DNA of 8,163 nt from Ruminococcaceae bacterium UBA3710 (GTDB lineage Bacteria; Bacillota; Clostridia; Oscillospirales; Acutalibacteraceae): NCBI GenBank assembly GCA_002371985.1, contig DFHZ01000116.1, positions 1 to 8,163 on the forward strand, given 5' to 3'. The notes under the pieces are model-generated. The model was not told where the DNA came from. It made no database searches and was given only the letters and a program-made list of their open reading frames with translations. How positions within the stretch are numbered: position 1 is the first letter of the stretch; every line of letters starts with the position of its first letter. Both the position numbers and the translations under genes were made by a program. Of the stretch, positions 1 to 6,472 are shown piece after piece.

Positions 1-932
<932 letters not shown>

Positions 933-940
933 TTATCTCC

Positions 941-1228
941 TTATTCAACAATACCTAAAATGTCGGCGATATGAAGAATTGTATACTCTTCGTCGTCAAT
1001 TTTAACATCTGTTCCTGCATATTTTGCGGCAATTACTTTTTGACCGACCTTGATACTCGCAGTCGATATTTCCTTTCCGTCTACCATACCGCCCGGTCCT
1101 ACTGCTATAACTTCGGCAACCTGAGGTTTTTCCTTTGCGGATGAAGTAAGTACAATTCCGCTTTTGGTTGTTTCTTCGGCTTTAACCGCTTTGATAACAA
1201 CATTATCAGCAAGTGGTTTTATTTTCAT
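941..1228 (-). CDS. groES: Co-chaperonin GroES (Hsp10)
   Basis: GroES is the heptameric lid of the GroEL chamber. The 95-residue protein has the family's normal length. It starts MKIKPLADNVVIK. The mobile loop that contacts GroEL is at about residues 18-35 (EETTKSGIVLTSSAKEKPQ), with the hydrophobic IVL anchor. The VGPGG turn is at about 43-47, and the end, ILHIADILGIVE, is typical. A perfect AGGAGG lies at 1236-1241, 7 nt before the ATG, so the start is well supported. The gene is first in the groES-groEL operon. Its likely promoter is more than 300 nt upstream, separated from it by the inverted-repeat element at 1271-1550. A CtsR-like operator covers the promoter -35 region. No HrcA-type CIRCE repeat was seen in the leader. 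Confidence 0.98.
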   Translation of the reverse strand: MKIKPLADNVVIKAVKAEETTKSGIVLTSSAKEKPQVAEVIAVGPGGMVDGKEISTASIKVGQKVIAAKYAGTDVKIDDEEYTILHIADILGIVE

Positions 1229-1270
1229 AATTATTCCTCCTGTAAAGCAAATATTTAATTTGCCAAATTT

Positions 1271-1550
1271 GACTTACTGTTGATAAGGACAAAACGCCTG
1301 ATAAAAGGCTAAATTGGGTCTTTTTACGGCTTGTTGTCCTTGCAAGGCGTCAGCCTTGCAGCGTCCTCCGCACCGAAAAATCCACGAATTTTTCTCTTTT
1401 TCAGGTGCGAAGCAGTTTTGTAAGATGCAATTTTCGGCTATCGGTCGAAGCCGAAAAATGTTGGCATACTGGCGTATATCAAGGTTTTGAGGCAATGACC
1501 GTAGCAAAAATTGCCTTCCAAAACCGATTTGTCCTTACCAACAGTAAGTC
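1271..1550. mobile_element. MITE-like non-coding element with 26-bp terminal inverted repeats
   Basis: The 280-bp stretch is bounded by inverted repeats at 1271-1296 and 1525-1550 that match at 24 of 26 positions (outer part GACTTACTGTTG). TTT flanks both outer ends and may be a 3-bp target duplication. The interior carries compact hairpins. 1341-1360 is an 8-bp stem with a GTCA loop. 1369-1374 pairs with 1404-1409, enclosing a second 6-bp stem (1375-1380 with 1389-1394). 1431-1457 is a 9-bp stem, TTTTCGGCT with AGCCGAAAA. 1483-1525 is a 7+6-bp stem. A weak 4-bp stem lies at 1296-1309. It contains no convincing gene. Terminal repeats, small size, no transposase and an intergenic site fit a miniature inverted-repeat element. 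The alternative is a structured leader RNA or another palindromic repeat family. Only one copy is in the window, so mobility is inferred. Confidence 0.6.
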
Positions 1551-1566
1551 TTTGTTTATATATTAT

Positions 1567-1594
1567 ATTATAATCACTTTTTCTCAAAAGTCAA
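1567..1594 (-). promoter_or_regulatory. Candidate sigma-A promoter for groES-groEL
   Basis: On the minus strand TTGACT (1594-1589) is followed after 16 nt by a perfect TATAAT (1572-1567). A second overlapping TATAAT sits at 1567-1562 with a poor 21-nt spacing. Transcription should start near 1560, just before the inverted-repeat element, giving a groES leader of about 330 nt. The -35 box begins 16 nt beyond the lipid-kinase stop codon. No intrinsic terminator separates that gene from this promoter, so some readthrough into groES is also possible. Confidence 0.65.
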
Positions 1595-1605
1595 GGAAAG
1601 TCAAA
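1589..1605. promoter_or_regulatory. Candidate CtsR operator over the groES -35 box
   Basis: The plus strand reads AGTCAAG-GAA-AGTCAAA. The known CtsR heat-shock operator is a tandem heptad, RGTCAAA-NAN-RGTCAAA. Here the second heptad is perfect, the first matches 6 of 7, and the 3-nt spacer has the expected central A. The first heptad contains the -35 hexamer, so a bound repressor would block RNA polymerase. CtsR control of groESL is known in some Firmicutes. Whether this genome encodes CtsR cannot be seen here. Confidence 0.55.
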
Positions 1606-1609
1606 AAAC

Positions 1610-2530
1610 TTAAATATTTGTTAACAATTTCGCCGTTACTCCATTTGGAACGACAAAATTCACTCCCGCCTTTACTATCTCAAAACGCATACTTTTAGTT
1701 TCTGTTATTTCGCCGTCCAGATTGACGGGGATAGGAATATCGGAATTAAAAGACATTGAACTGCACTCGTCAAAAGTACAATAGTCAAGGTCAAATATAT
1801 CGCCTTTTTCGTATTTCTTTAAAAATCCGGGTATTTTGAGTTTTGAAATCACATCTACCATAGTAAAATCAAGTTTTCCGTCATTCGGTACCGCTTTCGG
1901 TGCTGCCATAAACCCTCCCCCATAGAAAGGAGCATTTGCTATAACGGCAAAGAGGCAGGATTTTTGTTTCGGGGCATTATCATTTACACTTATATTTATC
2001 TTAACACCTATTTTTGAAAGAAATGTTTTTATTATAGAAAGTTTATAAGCCATCTTTCCTGATACTAACGGCCAATTTTTAAAAATTGTCATATCCCTTG
2101 CTACAATGGCATCCATACCAACCGAGCAACCGTTAAGGCAGTATCTGTCCCCCGCCTTGATTATATCCATAGGCACCGCACTGCCATCTACTTGCGATGC
2201 AATATCAAGGAATTTTTCCTTATCGCTGAAATACTTTAGAAAATCGTTTGCCGAGCCACAGGGGACAACACCGAGCGAAACATTAGAAAAACCGATAATT
2301 CCGTTTAAAATCTCATAAACGGTTCCTTCTCCTCCACAAGCATAGATACAAATATTCTCGCCTGTCTTAGCATATTTCTTAGCGGTAATTTCAGCATCAC
2401 CTTTAAACTTTGTAACATAGATTTCATATTCTTGGGGCTTACCGAAAAAGTATTCTTTAACTTTTTCTTCAATTTCTTTTTGAATACTCCCTTTTCCGGC
2501 GGTCGGGTTAATAAAAAATATATGTTTCAT
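1610..2530 (-). CDS. Diacylglycerol/lipid kinase of the YegS/DgkB/BmrU family
   Basis: This family transfers phosphate from ATP to diacylglycerol or a related lipid at the inner face of the membrane, recycling lipid for phospholipid synthesis. The 306-residue protein has the usual length. In order it shows NPTAGKG (residues 8-14), the nucleotide-binding loop as CGGEGT (65-70), PCGSANDF (90-97, normally GTANDF), GCSVGMDA (134-141), PFYGGGF (201-207), DGKLD (217-221) and NLDGE (270-274). The loop has Glu where most members have Asp (GGDGT). AGGAGA stands 6 nt before the ATG and touches the stop codon of the methyltransferase gene, 12 nt upstream, so the two are probably co-transcribed. The stop is followed directly by the groES promoter region. 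The fold is sure. Whether the substrate is diacylglycerol or another lipid cannot be told, so I give no symbol. Confidence 0.9.
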   Translation of the reverse strand: MKHIFFINPTAGKGSIQKEIEEKVKEYFFGKPQEYEIYVTKFKGDAEITAKKYAKTGENICIYACGGEGTVYEILNGIIGFSNVSLGVVPCGSANDFLKYFSDKEKFLDIASQVDGSAVPMDIIKAGDRYCLNGCSVGMDAIVARDMTIFKNWPLVSGKMAYKLSIIKTFLSKIGVKINISVNDNAPKQKSCLFAVIANAPFYGGGFMAAPKAVPNDGKLDFTMVDVISKLKIPGFLKKYEKGDIFDLDYCTFDECSSMSFNSDIPIPVNLDGEITETKSMRFEIVKAGVNFVVPNGVTAKLLTNI

Positions 2531-2542
2531 TTACTTCTCCTA

Positions 2543-3670
2543 TTACTTACGGTTCAAATACATAAATAATTGACATTTTATCATTCCGTTATAAAGTTTT
2601 CTTCTTTTGTCTGCCGGAGCACCGAAGTATTTTTCAAACTCGTCGTGAGGACTGATTATAAAATATTTTTTCCCTTGTTCGGGTTTAAATCTTTCACCCA
2701 TTATTCGGTACAGATTTTCCGCTTGTCTGACATCGAGAAGCCTTTCTCCGTAAGGCGGATTTGTAACGACAACACACCTCTCGCCGTAAGTTGAAAAATC
2801 TTTTATATCGCCGACAGTTGCTTTAACATATTTTTCAACCCCTGCTTTTTTAGCATTTTCAAGGGTCAGTTCCACAGCAGACGGGTCAATGTCAAAACCG
2901 TTTGCACAAAACTCGATATTATGCAGAATTAAATCTTGTGCCCTCATTCTCTCTTCCTGCCATACCTTTTGAGGTATTGCGGAAAATCTTTCAGCGGCAA
3001 AAAACCTGCGAAGTCCGGGAGCAATTTTAGCCGCCATCATAGCCGACTCTATAAGCAGTGTTCCGCTTCCGCAAAACGGGTCAAAAAACAGCGTGTCGGG
3101 ATATATTCTTGCAATATCGCACATTGCCGCCGCCAAAGTTTCTTTAAGCGGAGCATCATTTGATTTTCTTCTGTACCCTCTTTTATGAAGTCCTTCGCCC
3201 GAAGTATCTATCATAACGGCAACATTATCTTTAAGTATGGTAAACTTGATTTTATATTCGGGTCCTGTTTCCGAAAACCAAGAAATACCGTATACCGAGG
3301 AAAGCCTTGTAACAACAGCCTTTTTTATTATCTTTTGACAGTCAGGCAAACTGTGTAAAGCAGAATCAATAGTAGAGCCTGTTACGGGGAAAGTGTCATC
3401 TTTCCCGATAAAGTTTTCCCACGGTAAAGTTTTAATATTGTCAAACAGTTCGGTAAAGGTTGTAGCGCAAAACTGTCCCATATTGATAAGAATTCTTTCC
3501 GCAAAACGGGAGTTGATATTAGCACGGGCGAGCATATTGAAATCGCCCTCCAAAAGAACTCTTCCGTTTTCGGTAACTACATTTTCAAAGCCCATTCGCT
3601 TAAATTCACCCGCAGCAATACTTTCGATACCGAAAATGCAAGGGGCTATCATCTTTATTTTTTCATTCAT
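2543..3670 (-). CDS. THUMP-domain class I SAM-dependent rRNA (guanine-N2) methyltransferase, RlmL/YpsC type
   Basis: The 375-residue protein resembles the single-domain YpsC group and the N-terminal half of E. coli RlmL, which makes N2-methylguanosine in 23S rRNA. A ferredoxin-like plus THUMP RNA-binding region covers about residues 1-155. The LHKRGYR motif at 161-167 leads into the Rossmann methyltransferase domain. That domain has DPFCGSGT at 197-204 (SAM site), GFDIDPSAV at 258-266 (acidic ribose-binding loop) and the catalytic NPPYGERL at 304-311. The C-terminal KLYNGMIKCQLFMY is typical. The ATG follows the fumarase stop codon with no gap. A GGAG lies inside the fumarase 3' end, 9 nt before the start, so translation is probably coupled. 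The enzyme class is secure. The exact target base is inferred from relatives, so no symbol is given. Confidence 0.93.
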   Translation of the reverse strand: MNEKIKMIAPCIFGIESIAAGEFKRMGFENVVTENGRVLLEGDFNMLARANINSRFAERILINMGQFCATTFTELFDNIKTLPWENFIGKDDTFPVTGSTIDSALHSLPDCQKIIKKAVVTRLSSVYGISWFSETGPEYKIKFTILKDNVAVMIDTSGEGLHKRGYRRKSNDAPLKETLAAAMCDIARIYPDTLFFDPFCGSGTLLIESAMMAAKIAPGLRRFFAAERFSAIPQKVWQEERMRAQDLILHNIEFCANGFDIDPSAVELTLENAKKAGVEKYVKATVGDIKDFSTYGERCVVVTNPPYGERLLDVRQAENLYRIMGERFKPEQGKKYFIISPHDEFEKYFGAPADKRRKLYNGMIKCQLFMYLNRK

Positions 3671-4528
3671 TTACTTTATCTCCGCCGATTTATGTCTTGT
3701 AACATGACAACCTATATTTACCGCAACCGGCAAACCGGCTATATGCGTCGGTGCCGTTTCTATATTAACGCTAAGTGCAGTTGTATCACCGCCAAAGCCC
3801 TGAGGACCAATATCAAGTTTATTTATACTTTCTAATAATTCTTGCTCCAATTCTGCGTAAAAAGTATTTGCATTCCTTTTAGTAATATCACGGCACAGTG
3901 CAATTTTGGAAAGCAGGGCACACTGCTCAAAATCTCCGCCTATTCCGACCCCTACAACAATAGGGGGGCATGGGTTATTTGAGGCTTTTCTTACAATATC
4001 AATTACGGCTTTTTTAACACCTTCTATCCCGCTTGAAGGTTTAAGCATTTTTATATCGCTCATATTTTCGCTGCCGAAACCTTTAGGAGCAACGGTGATT
4101 TTAACACTATCGCCGTCAACTATTCTTGTATGTATTATAGCAGGGGTATTGTCGTTGGTATTAACACGGTTGATAGGGTCAAAAACAACCGACTTTCTAA
4201 GAAGTCCCTGCTCATAACCGAGTTTTACTCCCAAATTTACGGCATCATATAAACTTCCGTCCGTAAAGTGAACATCCTGACCTATATCCAAAAACACAAC
4301 CGCCATACCGGTATCCTGACAAATGGGAAGATTTTTTGATTTTGCAAATGATATGTTTTCCTCCAAATCGCCCAAAATCTCTTTTGCCAATTTGTTGTTT
4401 TCACACTCTTTACAAAAATGAATACGGTTTTCTATATCTACGGGAAGTTGTTTATTCGCATCAATACAAAGGTTTTTAACCGTATCGGTAATTCTTTTTA
4501 CACTTATTTCTTTTATTTTAATCACCAT
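3671..4528 (-). CDS. fumA: Class I fumarate hydratase (Fe-S hydro-lyase), alpha subunit
   Basis: In the two-chain class I fumarases of anaerobes and archaea, the alpha chain holds the oxygen-sensitive [4Fe-4S] cluster that interconverts fumarate and malate. The 285-residue protein has the usual alpha length. It carries three conserved Cys: C70 in LPICQDTGM, C187 in NNPCPPIVVGVGIGG and C274 in NIGCHVTRH, the likely cluster ligands. GFGGDTTALSV lies at 244-254. L-tartrate dehydratase alpha (TtdA) is closely related and cannot be excluded. The ATG at 4528 has only a weak purine-rich site (AGAAAG). A GTG follows one codon later. The gene begins 18 nt past the yabR terminator, so it needs readthrough or a promoter in the end of yabR. 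The beta subunit, usually the next gene, is absent: the next gene is the methyltransferase. Confidence 0.93.
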   Translation of the reverse strand: MVIKIKEISVKRITDTVKNLCIDANKQLPVDIENRIHFCKECENNKLAKEILGDLEENISFAKSKNLPICQDTGMAVVFLDIGQDVHFTDGSLYDAVNLGVKLGYEQGLLRKSVVFDPINRVNTNDNTPAIIHTRIVDGDSVKITVAPKGFGSENMSDIKMLKPSSGIEGVKKAVIDIVRKASNNPCPPIVVGVGIGGDFEQCALLSKIALCRDITKRNANTFYAELEQELLESINKLDIGPQGFGGDTTALSVNIETAPTHIAGLPVAVNIGCHVTRHKSAEIK

Positions 4529-4538
4529 TTCTTTCTGA

Positions 4539-4580
4539 TAAAATAAAAGGCGTTTTCACCATTCTGCGATGAAACGCCTT
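4539..4580 (-). terminator. Rho-independent terminator after yabR
   Basis: On the minus strand AAGGCGTTTCA (4580-4570) pairs with TGAAAACGCCTT (4558-4547), leaving one extra base in the second arm and an 11-nt loop. A T-rich tract (TTATTTTA) follows to about 4539. The hairpin starts 5 nt past the yabR stop codon. It ends the rqcP-yabR cluster just before the fumarase gene. On the plus strand the trailing bases are not T-rich, so it is directional. Confidence 0.85.
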
Positions 4581-4584
4581 ATAA

Positions 4585-5031
4585 TTATCTGTTATTTCCT
4601 CCACGCTTTGAACGACGGGCATCGGGATTTTTTCTTTTAAGGTCGGAAAATTTTTCATCACTCGAAGCCTTAAACTTATTCATCATCTCTTCAAAAGAAG
4701 CAGGTTCGCTTTTTTGGGGAGCCCATTCATAATTAGGGTTCGGTTTTCTGCTTTCCGAGTTTTCCTTAGGTCTTTGATTATTCGGTTTAGCAGGTTTAGG
4801 CATTGCTCTTTTTATGCTGAGCGAAATTTTACCGTCTTCGCCTATATTCATAACCTTAACCTTTACGGTATCGCCAAGTTTAACAAATGAATTTATATCG
4901 CTTACATAGTCATTGGCGATTTCCGAAATATGAACCATACCCGAAAGTTCATCAGGCAAACTGACAAATACTCCGTATTCTTTAACCGAAACTATCTTTC
5001 CTTCTACTATTTCCCCGACTTTTAACTGCAT
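4585..5031 (-). CDS. yabR: S1-domain RNA-binding protein YabR
   Basis: A single S1 OB-fold fills residues 1-74: VGEIVEGKIVSVKEYGVFVSL, then GMVHISEI and VKVKVMNIGEDGKISLSIK. This is the general RNA-binding S1 pattern found in polynucleotide phosphorylase and ribosomal protein S1. A Pro/Asn/Lys-rich linker (about 77-110), a short helix (SFEEMMNKFKASSDEKF, about 111-127) and a basic tail (RRSKRGGNNR) follow. At 148 residues it is a little longer than the roughly 130 residues of B. subtilis YabR, mostly in the tail. The start is the only one possible before an in-frame stop at 5052-5050. Its AAGGGG site is unusually far, 13 nt from the ATG. It is last in the rqcP-yabP-yabQ-divIC-yabR cluster, 25 nt after divIC, and is followed by a terminator. 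The exact RNA target is unknown. Confidence 0.92.
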   Translation of the reverse strand: MQLKVGEIVEGKIVSVKEYGVFVSLPDELSGMVHISEIANDYVSDINSFVKLGDTVKVKVMNIGEDGKISLSIKRAMPKPAKPNNQRPKENSESRKPNPNYEWAPQKSEPASFEEMMNKFKASSDEKFSDLKRKNPDARRSKRGGNNR

Positions 5032-5056
5032 ATACGAATTGTTACCCCTTCAAAGA

Positions 5057-5356
5057 TTAATTACCCGATATATCAACATAGATTTCTTCGTTTGAATAGA
5101 CGAAGCCCAATCTTTGTCTCGCCGCTTTCTCAATTATCTGTTCTTTAGAGCCGTTATCAATTAAGTTCTTTAATTCCTCAACATCGGCTTGTTTTGTTTT
5201 AAGTTCCTCATTAAGTGCATTAAGTTCGCTTTTTTTAGAGTTCAAATCATTTAAGAGCCCTACAAGTTTTGTAATCATAAAAACCGATACAAATATCACA
5301 AGTAAGCGGAGAATAATACTTCTCTTCTTAACGGCACGGGACATAAAATCCTTCAC
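5057..5356 (-). CDS. divIC: Cell-division septum initiator DivIC (FtsB/DivIC family)
   Basis: DivIC is a small bitopic membrane protein that joins FtsL and DivIB (FtsQ) in the divisome. The protein has a basic N-terminus (SRAVKKRS), one membrane span at about residues 13-35, and a coiled coil at about 38-66 (LNDLNSKKSELNALNEELK). A conserved C-terminal patch follows, IEKAARQRLGFVYSNEEIYVD, facing the cell exterior. Two starts are possible. The GTG at 5356 (99 residues) overlaps the yabQ stop by 4 nt but has no good ribosome site. The ATG at 5344 (95 residues) has GAAGGA 4 nt upstream. Either fits the family length. Its place between yabQ and yabR matches B. subtilis. Overlap with yabQ suggests coupled translation. 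Confidence 0.93.
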   Translation of the reverse strand: MKDFMSRAVKKRSIILRLLVIFVSVFMITKLVGLLNDLNSKKSELNALNEELKTKQADVEELKNLIDNGSKEQIIEKAARQRLGFVYSNEEIYVDISGN

Positions 5357-5823
5357 TTCTTTTCATTCTTATCTTTACAAAAGACAGTATATAACATTTG
5401 TTCTGTATTTTTCAAGAGTTTTTTTATTATTTTTAAGGATTTAAGCGATATTTCGAGCATTTTTTTAACCAATATCTGCAAATAATATAAACTGCTGTTG
5501 ATTAAGCCCCTTATAAACATAAAAACTTTTGACGAAATTTTAGAGATAATTTTTGAAAAAAACGACTTAACAAACCAAAATCCCAACATTTGAGCAAAAA
5601 TAATATAAAACCTTAAACTGCCGTTTGTAAGGCAATAAAGAAGTATCAGATTAAAAAATGCCAAGACTATAAAAAACACAGTATCAAATATGTTGATTAC
5701 TGTTTTTTTATTACCTAAAGAAAAGGCAGGAAAAAATAAATAATAAAACAAAGCAGATATTATACCGAAAATAATGCCTATTAAGAAATTCAGCAACTGT
5801 CCTGTACTCGTTATCTCCCACAT
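5353..5823 (-). CDS. yabQ: Sporulation membrane protein YabQ
   Basis: YabQ is an integral membrane protein of the mother cell that B. subtilis needs to build the spore cortex. This 156-residue version has membrane segments at about residues 8-31, 41-64 and 70-90, and a more doubtful one at 97-118. A Lys-rich amphipathic tail (KSLKIIKKLLK) and a charged end (KDKNEKK) follow. Sequence is poorly conserved in this family. The assignment rests on the start (MWEITSTGQLLNFLIGIIFG), the topology and the position between yabP and divIC. The ATG follows the yabP stop after one base (TGA-T-ATG) without a good ribosome site, so translation is probably coupled to yabP. Its 3' end overlaps divIC. The DNA is very AT-rich, as expected for Phe/Ile/Lys-rich codons. 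Confidence 0.9.
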   Translation of the reverse strand: MWEITSTGQLLNFLIGIIFGIISALFYYLFFPAFSLGNKKTVINIFDTVFFIVLAFFNLILLYCLTNGSLRFYIIFAQMLGFWFVKSFFSKIISKISSKVFMFIRGLINSSLYYLQILVKKMLEISLKSLKIIKKLLKNTEQMLYTVFCKDKNEKK

Positions 5824-5824
5824 A

Positions 5825-6097
5825 TCACTTTAAAAGCCTTGAGAAAAAGCCACCGTCGGATTTTGTATCCGATAAATATATGACTCCGTGAATTTTACCT
5901 GTTGCTTTAAATTCGCCTATTTCATCATTAAAACTTGAAATTGTCAAATTCTCGCCCTTTATGGTAATTTTTCCCAAAATACTCTCTACAAGAATTGATT
6001 CGTCATCAAAAGAAACTACGGTTTTTACACCGCTTATATCTATAACATTTCTGTTGCTTAAAATGACCGTATTGTTGTCAAATTCTTTTTCGGACAT
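5825..6097 (-). CDS. yabP: Sporulation protein YabP (YabP/YqfC family)
   Basis: YabP is a small soluble protein made in the mother cell under sigma-E and linked to spore envelope formation. The 90-residue protein shows the family pattern: NRNVIDISGVKTVVSFDDESILVE, then a repeated beta pattern (LGKITIKGENLTI, then GEFKATGKIHGVIYLSD). The end FFSRLLK is typical. Its AAGGGG ribosome site (6105-6110) lies 7 nt before the ATG but is buried in a 14-bp hairpin at 6104-6136 in any mRNA coming from rqcP. A sigma-E-like promoter overlaps that hairpin. The gene is followed after one base by yabQ. Identification is strong from sequence and gene order. The molecular function is unknown in the family. Confidence 0.94.
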   Translation of the reverse strand: MSEKEFDNNTVILSNRNVIDISGVKTVVSFDDESILVESILGKITIKGENLTISSFNDEIGEFKATGKIHGVIYLSDTKSDGGFFSRLLK

Positions 6098-6103
6098 AAA
6101 AAC

Positions 6104-6136
6104 ACCCCTTATAAATAAATTGTATTTATAAGGAGT
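6104..6136 (-). promoter_or_regulatory. Hairpin covering the yabP ribosome binding site
   Basis: On the minus strand 6136-6123 (ACTCCTTATAAATA) pairs with 6117-6104 (TATTTATAAGGGGT) across a 5-nt loop: 14 bp with one T-G wobble. The second arm holds the AAGGGG Shine-Dalgarno core of yabP. The first arm carries CTCCTTAT, which resembles an anti-Shine-Dalgarno sequence. The lack of a T tract directly after the stem argues against a terminator. The same DNA could instead be a palindromic protein site. The hairpin is seen in the sequence; its role is inferred. Confidence 0.5.
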
Positions 6137-6145
6137 CTAACTTAT
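6119..6145 (-). promoter_or_regulatory. Candidate sigma-E-type promoter for yabP-yabQ
   Basis: The minus strand has AATACAAT (6126-6119), 7 of 8 to the sporulation sigma-E -10 pattern CATACAnT, and ATA (6145-6143) 16 nt upstream as a -35 core. Transcription would start near 6112. In B. subtilis yabP and yabQ are sigma-E dependent, which supports the reading. The motif is short and AT-rich, so chance is possible. Confidence 0.4.
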
Positions 6146-6384
6146 TCTATTATTTTAAAAAGCAGATTTGCGTCGTCTTTTTTAACCGTTTCGTTTATTG
6201 CCGAAACTTCAACCTTAACAGGTTTTGAGCCGAACGATATTTCTATTATATCGCCTACCTTAACATCGTAAGATGCTCTTGCGGTTTTACCGTTCACGGT
6301 TACCCTCCCCGCATCACAAGCCTCATTTGCTATCGTTCTTCTCTTAATAATACGGGAAACTTTTAAATATTTATCAAGTCTCAT
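6142..6384 (-). CDS. rqcP: S4-domain ribosome quality-control factor RqcP (YabO)
   Basis: RqcP binds stalled 50S subunits with RqcH and supports C-terminal alanine tailing of blocked nascent chains. The 80-residue protein is almost all one S4 RNA-binding domain: MRLDKYLKVSRIIKRRTIANEAC, then GRVTVNGKTARASYDVKVGD, then IIEISFGSK. The opening RLDKxLKVSRxIKRR is characteristic of the YabO/RqcP group and of the related Hsp15 (HslR). The length is near the 86 of B. subtilis. A GGTGAG site stands 3 nt before the ATG, a little close. The gene starts 27 nt past the hup terminator T-tract. No promoter was recognised between them, so expression may depend on readthrough from hup. It is first in the rqcP-yabP-yabQ-divIC-yabR cluster. 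Confidence 0.95.
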   Translation of the reverse strand: MRLDKYLKVSRIIKRRTIANEACDAGRVTVNGKTARASYDVKVGDIIEISFGSKPVKVEVSAINETVKKDDANLLFKIIE

Positions 6385-6411
6385 AATCTCACCGAAAAAA
6401 TTTTAAAATTC

Positions 6412-6441
6412 AAAAGAAAAGCCGCCCGAAATCCGAGCGGC
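6412..6441 (-). terminator. Rho-independent terminator after hup
   Basis: On the minus strand GCCGCTCG (6441-6434) pairs with CGGGCGGC (6428-6421), with one G-T wobble and a 5-nt loop. TTTTCTTTT follows at 6420-6412. It lies about 30 nt past the hup stop codon. The GC-rich stem in AT-rich DNA makes it one of the clearest signals in the window. Confidence 0.88.
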
Positions 6442-6472
6442 AAAATCTCAAGAAAAATAACTCAATTCAGAA

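Noticed and set aside
1247..1269. Short inverted repeats just before groES (GCAAAT/ATTTGC at 1247-1263 and AATTTG-C-CAAATT at 1257-1269)
   Set aside because: Six-bp arms in AT-rich DNA that overlap each other; chance is likely. They do not match CIRCE.
1274..1507. 77-codon open frame on the minus strand inside the inverted-repeat element
   Set aside because: It begins at a TTG with no ribosome site, ends inside a terminal repeat and runs through the internal hairpins. Composition is Cys/Arg-rich and unlike the neighbouring proteins. More likely a chance frame in a structured repeat.
1229..1609. CIRCE (HrcA) operator upstream of groES
   Set aside because: Looked for TTAGCACTC and GAGTGCTAA by eye on both strands and found neither. 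The CtsR-like heptads are the only heat-shock-type site seen.
1405..1698. 97-codon open frame on the plus strand
   Set aside because: It crosses the element, the groES promoter and the 3' end of the lipid-kinase gene antisense. No good ribosome site or recognisable domain.
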